From contig JAITEO010000031.1 in assembly GCA_031281985.1 (NCBI GenBank), positions 1 to 9,541 of the forward strand: a stretch of DNA of 9,541 bases, given 5' to 3'. Of the stretch, positions 6,044-9,541 are shown piece after piece. A program made the position numbers and the translations under genes. Each line of letters starts with the position of its first letter. The first letter of the stretch is position 1. The notes below the pieces were generated by a model that was given only the letters and a program-made list of their open reading frames with translations, did no database searches and was not told the origin of the DNA. This stretch comes from Zoogloeaceae bacterium (GTDB lineage Bacteria > Pseudomonadota > Gammaproteobacteria > Burkholderiales > Rhodocyclaceae).

Positions 6044-6808
6044 TCAGCGCATCAGCCGCCGATGGGCGAGGGTGAGGGCAATGCGCCAGGCGATCAGCGT
6101 GGTGGCGAGCAGGGCGGCGATGTGGGTAGCGGCGCTCGATGGAACCGTGCCTTGCAACAGCGGGCGCACCAGCGCGACGCCATGCGCGAGCGGCAGCCAG
6201 GCGCCAAGGGTGGCCAGCCAGCGGGGCAATTGATCGACCGGGAAAAAGACGCCGGAAATCAGGGTCATGGGCGTGATGAACAGGGTGAAGTAGTACATGA
6301 AGAAGCCATAGGACGCGGCCAGCGTCGTAAAAATCAGTCCCAGCGCCGCGAAGGCCAGACCCGTCAGAAAGACCACCGGCAACACCCAGAGCGCCAGCCA
6401 ATCCCTGGTCAGCCCCATCAGGGCAATGACCAGCAGAATCGCCGCGCCGGAAAGCAGCGCCTTGCTGGCCGCCCAGACCAGTTCGCCCAGCAGGATGTCC
6501 GCAAGGCCCAGCGGCGTATTGAGGATGGCCTCCCAGGTTTTCTGTTCGTGCATGCGCGCAAAGGCCGAATACAATGCCTCGAAACTGGCGGCGTTCATGG
6601 TGGAGGCGCAGAGGATGCCCGCCGAGAGAAAGGCCACGTAGGGTTGTCCTTCCAGCGAAGGCAGCAATCCCCCCAGCCCGTAGCCCAGCCCCAGCATGTA
6701 GATCATGGGATCGGCAAGATTGCCCAGGAGCGCGGGCAGGGCCATCTTGCGCCAGACGAAGAAATTGCGCAGCCAGACCGCCGTCCAGTTCATCGGCAGG
6801 ACGGCCAT
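6044..6808 (-). CDS. ABC-2 type transporter permease, NodJ-like
   Basis: An integral inner-membrane protein of about 254 residues. Six hydrophobic stretches are visible, at about 23-49, 58-78, 102-130, 136-163, 167-192 and 225-245. The ABC-2 signature SGVFFPVDQLPRWL follows the fifth. The N-terminal part (LRNFFVWRKMALPALLGNLA and the GLGYGLGGLLP stretch) resembles NodJ, the permease of the NodI/NodJ exporter family, which moves lipo-oligosaccharide or other hydrophobic products out of the cell. I chose the ATG at 6808, leaving 25 bp after the upstream UbiE gene. A longer frame to 6871 would overlap that gene, and a second ATG is at 6793; neither start has a good ribosome site. Such a permease needs an ATPase partner, normally encoded next to it, and none is in the window. 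The substrate is unknown. Confidence 0.85.
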   Translation of the reverse strand: MAVLPMNWTAVWLRNFFVWRKMALPALLGNLADPMIYMLGLGYGLGGLLPSLEGQPYVAFLSAGILCASTMNAASFEALYSAFARMHEQKTWEAILNTPLGLADILLGELVWAASKALLSGAAILLVIALMGLTRDWLALWVLPVVFLTGLAFAALGLIFTTLAASYGFFMYYFTLFITPMTLISGVFFPVDQLPRWLATLGAWLPLAHGVALVRPLLQGTVPSSAATHIAALLATTLIAWRIALTLAHRRLMR

Positions 6809-6833
6809 GCAGGAAACGCCGGACGCGCGGACA

Positions 6834-7574
6834 TCAGAATTTGTATGCCCGATGCAGGGCCACCACGCCAAAGCACAGGTTGAAGTATTCGACTCTTTCG
6901 AGTCCCGCGGATTCCATGAGTCCCTTCAGGCTTTCCTGATCCGGGTGCATGCGGATGGACTCGGCAAGATACTGGTAACTGGGCGCGTCATGGGTGACGA
7001 GTTGGCCGATTTTCGGGATGACCTTGAAGGAATACAGGTCATAGAGCGGCGCCAGCGGCTTCCAGACATGCGAGAATTCCAGCACCAGGAGGCGTCCGCC
7101 GGGCTTCAGAACCCGGCGCATCTCCGATAGCGCCTTGTCCTTGTGGGTCATGTTGCGCAGCCCGAAAGAAACCATGACGCAATCAAAGACATCGTCCTTG
7201 AAGGGAATCTGCTCGGCATTGCACTGCGTGGCCGGAACGGCATGGCCGCGATCCAGCAGGCGGTCGCGGCCATGCGTCAGCATGGCGTTGTTGATGTCGG
7301 TCAGGAGCACCAGCCCGTCCGCGCCGACGCGCTTGGCAAACGCCAGCGACAGGTCGCCGGTGCCGCCCGCGATGTCCAGCACGCGCGCGCCCTTGCGGAC
7401 GCCGCTCTGCGCCACGGCAAACCGCTTCCACAGGCGATGCATCCCCGCGGACAGGAGGTCGTTCATCAAATCATAACGATGGGCGACGGAATCGAAAACT
7501 TCCGCCACCTTTTTTTCCTTGTCGCTTTCTTGTACTTCCTGAAAGCCAAAATGGGTCAGGCTGTCATCGCTCAT
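6834..7574 (-). CDS. ubiE: Ubiquinone/menaquinone C-methyltransferase UbiE
   Basis: A cytoplasmic class I SAM-dependent methyltransferase of 246 residues, of full family length. In E. coli and relatives it methylates the ring carbon of 2-polyprenyl-6-methoxy-1,4-benzoquinol in ubiquinone synthesis, and demethylmenaquinol in menaquinone synthesis. Both UbiE/COQ5 signatures are present and exact: [16 protein letters not shown] at 34-49, and [15 protein letters not shown] in the C-terminal half. The SAM-binding glycine motif [13 protein letters not shown] is at 65-77, with the acidic ribose-binding Asp93 in LTDINNAML. It lies 57 bp after the PilZ-type gene and 25 bp before the permease gene, so co-transcription is likely. 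Other ubiquinone genes often found near ubiE (ubiJ, ubiB) are not in the window. The ribosome site is weak (GGAA about 6 nt upstream). Confidence 0.97.
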   Translation of the reverse strand: MSDDSLTHFGFQEVQESDKEKKVAEVFDSVAHRYDLMNDLLSAGMHRLWKRFAVAQSGVRKGARVLDIAGGTGDLSLAFAKRVGADGLVLLTDINNAMLTHGRDRLLDRGHAVPATQCNAEQIPFKDDVFDCVMVSFGLRNMTHKDKALSEMRRVLKPGGRLLVLEFSHVWKPLAPLYDLYSFKVIPKIGQLVTHDAPSYQYLAESIRMHPDQESLKGLMESAGLERVEYFNLCFGVVALHRAYKF

Positions 7575-7612
7575 GCTGTTCCAATACCACGATCTACAAA
7601 AGCCTGCATCCG

Positions 7613-7630
7613 GCGCGCGGCGTCGCGCGC
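7613..7630 (-). other. GC hairpin between the PilZ-type gene and ubiE
   Basis: GCGCGCG (7613-7619) and CGCGCGC (7624-7630) form a perfect 7-bp stem with a 4-nt loop, immediately after the stop codon at 7634-7632. It has no T-run on the minus strand, so it is not a standard terminator. It may slow 3' decay of the upstream message or modulate read-through into ubiE. Alternating GC is common in this genome, so chance is possible. Confidence 0.3.
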
Positions 7631-7631
7631 T

Positions 7632-9284
7632 TCATGTCGTCTCCACGGCAAGATAGCTGGCGACCTCGAAATCCAGGCCGCGCTGGACGATTTTTTGCAG
7701 GTTGATGCGCAGTATTTTCTCATCACACACCAGCGAAAGTCCACGCGACGCGGCAAACGTGCCCGTAGGCAATACCAGCATGGCTTCGCCCTCGGGCGAG
7801 AGCGGCGACAGGCGAAAGGCCGGCGCATAAGGCTCCAGCTCGTTGCGCGGCGCGAGCGAACGCACGGCAACCCCCTGGGGATTGCCGGGCAGCATGGAAA
7901 CGCCCAGGTTGAGACAATCTTTCTCGTTATCCTGAATCAGCCAACTGACCTTGCCCAACTGGTAGCGCGTGCCGCCTTGCGAACTGACGGCAATCAACTG
8001 GCTGTAGGCAATCTGCTGTCCGGCAATGGGACGGCAAAGGCGAAACCCGTTGACGGAATAGTCGATGACGTCCCAGATATCGAAAATGAAATCATGGTGC
8101 GCCACTTCCGAAGGCGGCAACAGGTCGCTGTCCAGCGGCGTGATCGAGCTTTTTCTCCCCGCGCTGTCCGGCTGCCGGAAGGTGTTGTTCGCAATCGCCG
8201 TGTACATCGGCTCGAAACCCAGCGTCACCCTGGCTTCGCCCTTGGCGGCAAAACGCCGGAACCGGCGCGGACTGGAAAGCAGCGACCAGGGCGTCAGAAG
8301 CTTGCCCAGCAAGCGCCGCGCGCGCGTGGCGCTGATCGCGCCCAAGCCCAGTTGCTCCGGCGCCGCGCCGTTTGCCAGTTGCGCTTGCGTTTCGCGGATT
8401 TTTTCCGCCAGGAAGGCGATATCCGGGTGCCAGGCGCTATCGCTCACCATGCCGTTGCGCGGCTGGTGCAATCCCTTGTCCTCTTTCAGATCGATGACGA
8501 ACGCGGGCGCGTCTTCCAGGGAATCCACCGGACGAATGGAAACCAGCGACGCCCAGCGCCAGGCCAGATGACGAATCGTCCGCTGATCGTTGAGGGAATA
8601 ATTGTAGGGATTGGCAATCTCGATGAGCAAGAAGGCCAGATAGGCGGTGGCCGGACAGACATCCTGATTTTCTTCGCGGATGGGTTCGGGCACGACTCTT
8701 TGCGCCAGCCCGTGTTCTTCCGCCAGCGCGTAATGCTGGTTGATCTGCTGCCAGAGACCCACCGGCATTTCCTGGCGCGCGGCGTAGTGTTCGCAGAGAA
8801 TGGCGCAACTGTAGTAGATGACGCGATACAGCGCCAACGCCAGCTTGCGCGCGCGCGCCTGCTCATCGTAGGCGCTCCGGTCATGCAGCAGCGCCTGCAC
8901 GCAGTATTCGTAGGCTTTCCCCATCGCGCGCAGCGTTTCCATCACGTGCCGGAAAATTTCCTCATCCCGCTCGCGCAGGGGCAGGCTGCTGTCACGATAC
9001 CGCTCGCCCAGCGCTTCGCAGCATGGGTAGAGCGATACGCGCACCTGTTCCAGCACATCCAGATAAACCCCGATGTCGGGCGGCTGTTCCGCAAGGCAAT
9101 CCAGGATGTGACGAATCCCCAGCAGCGCCTTTTGCGGAAAGTCGGCCGGCAACCCGGCAATCAGCCGCAAGCCGGTCGTCAGGTCGGCGATGACCACGCG
9201 CGGCGGAGCAGACGGCATAGAAGGCTGCCCCGGCTTTTGCGCGTAGACACCCGTGGGAAGCGGCGTGGGCGTATATTCAATCAT
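7632..9284 (-). CDS. PilZ-domain protein with long alpha-helical N-terminal region (likely c-di-GMP effector)
   Basis: The start at 9284 is set by a strong AAGGAG ribosome site 7 nt upstream; the open frame reaching 9386 lacks one. This gives 550 residues with no signal peptide or membrane segment, so it is cytoplasmic. Residues about 20-320 look mainly alpha-helical and I recognise no enzyme motif there. The C-terminal part shows PilZ hallmarks: RRFRR (R340xxxR344), DYSVNG (D408xSxxG413), and the closing strand VSWLIQDNEKDCLNLGVSML (446-465), which fits the usual VxW...GVxF/M pattern. RxxxR and DxSxxG together are the known c-di-GMP-binding residues. The 63 residues between them are far more than the usual 20-30, pointing to an insertion or a divergent subfamily. 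A beta-rich tail of about 85 residues follows. It is the first gene of the apparent operon with ubiE and the permease. PilZ proteins control motility, adhesion or polysaccharide; the specific target here is unknown. Confidence 0.8.
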   Translation of the reverse strand: MIEYTPTPLPTGVYAQKPGQPSMPSAPPRVVIADLTTGLRLIAGLPADFPQKALLGIRHILDCLAEQPPDIGVYLDVLEQVRVSLYPCCEALGERYRDSSLPLRERDEEIFRHVMETLRAMGKAYEYCVQALLHDRSAYDEQARARKLALALYRVIYYSCAILCEHYAARQEMPVGLWQQINQHYALAEEHGLAQRVVPEPIREENQDVCPATAYLAFLLIEIANPYNYSLNDQRTIRHLAWRWASLVSIRPVDSLEDAPAFVIDLKEDKGLHQPRNGMVSDSAWHPDIAFLAEKIRETQAQLANGAAPEQLGLGAISATRARRLLGKLLTPWSLLSSPRRFRRFAAKGEARVTLGFEPMYTAIANNTFRQPDSAGRKSSITPLDSDLLPPSEVAHHDFIFDIWDVIDYSVNGFRLCRPIAGQQIAYSQLIAVSSQGGTRYQLGKVSWLIQDNEKDCLNLGVSMLPGNPQGVAVRSLAPRNELEPYAPAFRLSPLSPEGEAMLVLPTGTFAASRGLSLVCDEKILRINLQKIVQRGLDFEVASYLAVETT

Positions 9285-9386
9285 GTGTTTGCTCCTTGTT
9301 ATCCGTGGTATCCGTTCCATGCCGAAATCATGAACGCGCGCAATGCAATCGCGCATCCAAGTGACACTCGGCGTACACAGCGCCAT

Positions 9387-9414
9387 AAAATAACACAGGA
9401 ATCGAAAAAGTCAG
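9387..9414 (-). promoter_or_regulatory. Candidate promoter of the PilZ-ubiE-permease operon
   Basis: On the minus strand CTGACT (9414-9409) lies 16 bp from TATTTT (9392-9387), and TG precedes the -10 by one base, giving an extended -10. Both boxes match consensus at 4 of 6. Transcription would start near 9380 with a leader of about 95 nt before the ATG at 9284. The AT-rich setting supports it; the weak -35 lowers confidence. Confidence 0.35.
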
Positions 9415-9480
9415 TTACAAACCAGGGCAATCGCACACGCAGATGTCGTAAACTCTGCCGAAAAGTCGTTCACAAACAAG
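9403..9480. repeat. Pair of imperfect 22-23-bp direct repeats upstream of the PilZ-type gene
   Basis: The tracts at 9403-9425 and 9459-9480 share the pattern CGAAAA(A)GTC, then GTTACAAAC or GTTCACAAAC, with starts 56 bp apart. The first copy covers the -35 of the candidate promoter. Two similar copies so placed are what a repressor or activator site would look like, but with two copies and several mismatches chance cannot be excluded. Confidence 0.35.
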
Positions 9481-9541
9481 CAGTTATGATATGGGCTTGT
9501 AAACCTGGACGAAATCAGGTTGTCTACTGGTTTTTTCCTGG

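Noticed and set aside
6035..6883. Plus-strand open frame of 282 codons
   Set aside because: It is antisense to the permease; the product is Gln-, Arg- and Gly-rich with no hydrophobic or catalytic pattern.
1..9541. tRNA, rRNA or riboswitch
   Set aside because: I found no cloverleaf, no conserved rRNA tract and no recognisable aptamer core on either strand by eye; short structured RNAs could still be missed without a covariance-model search.

Overview
The window reads as a piece of a GC-rich proteobacterial chromosome, most likely a betaproteobacterium. The pointers are a canonical UbiE methyltransferase (ubiquinone pathway), a paired periplasmic M16 peptidase locus, a NodJ-type ABC-2 permease and a Tat-exported protein. 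The order or family cannot be fixed from sequence alone.

Layout. (1) Positions 1-889, minus strand: the N-terminal 296 codons of a Tat-exported, beta-helix-like repeat protein that runs off the left edge. (2) Positions 890-1700: a non-coding stretch dominated by palindromic repeats, including a 287-bp element made of small hairpins nested inside one large inverted repeat. (3) Positions 1704-5764, plus strand: a good sigma70-like promoter, a hairpin leader with a possible 29-residue ORF, a secreted class-3 lipase-like hydrolase, and two M16 peptidase subunits (one with the zinc site, one without). The lipase frame runs on through repeat DNA at its 3' end and stops on top of the candidate promoter of the M16 pair. 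(4) Positions 5765-6043: a convergent gap filled with another composite of the same repeat modules. (5) Positions 6044-9284, minus strand: an apparent operon transcribed right to left, encoding a 550-residue PilZ-type protein, UbiE and an ABC-2 permease with no ATPase partner in view. A candidate promoter and a pair of direct repeats lie upstream of it.

How the genes relate. The two M16 proteins probably form one periplasmic heterodimeric protease. The PilZ protein (a likely c-di-GMP effector), UbiE and the permease share closely spaced transcription, but I see no single pathway joining them. No defence system, transposase, integrase, CRISPR array or RNA gene was found. The most unusual content is the modular repeat family, which occupies three non-coding gaps and has become fused in frame to the lipase gene.
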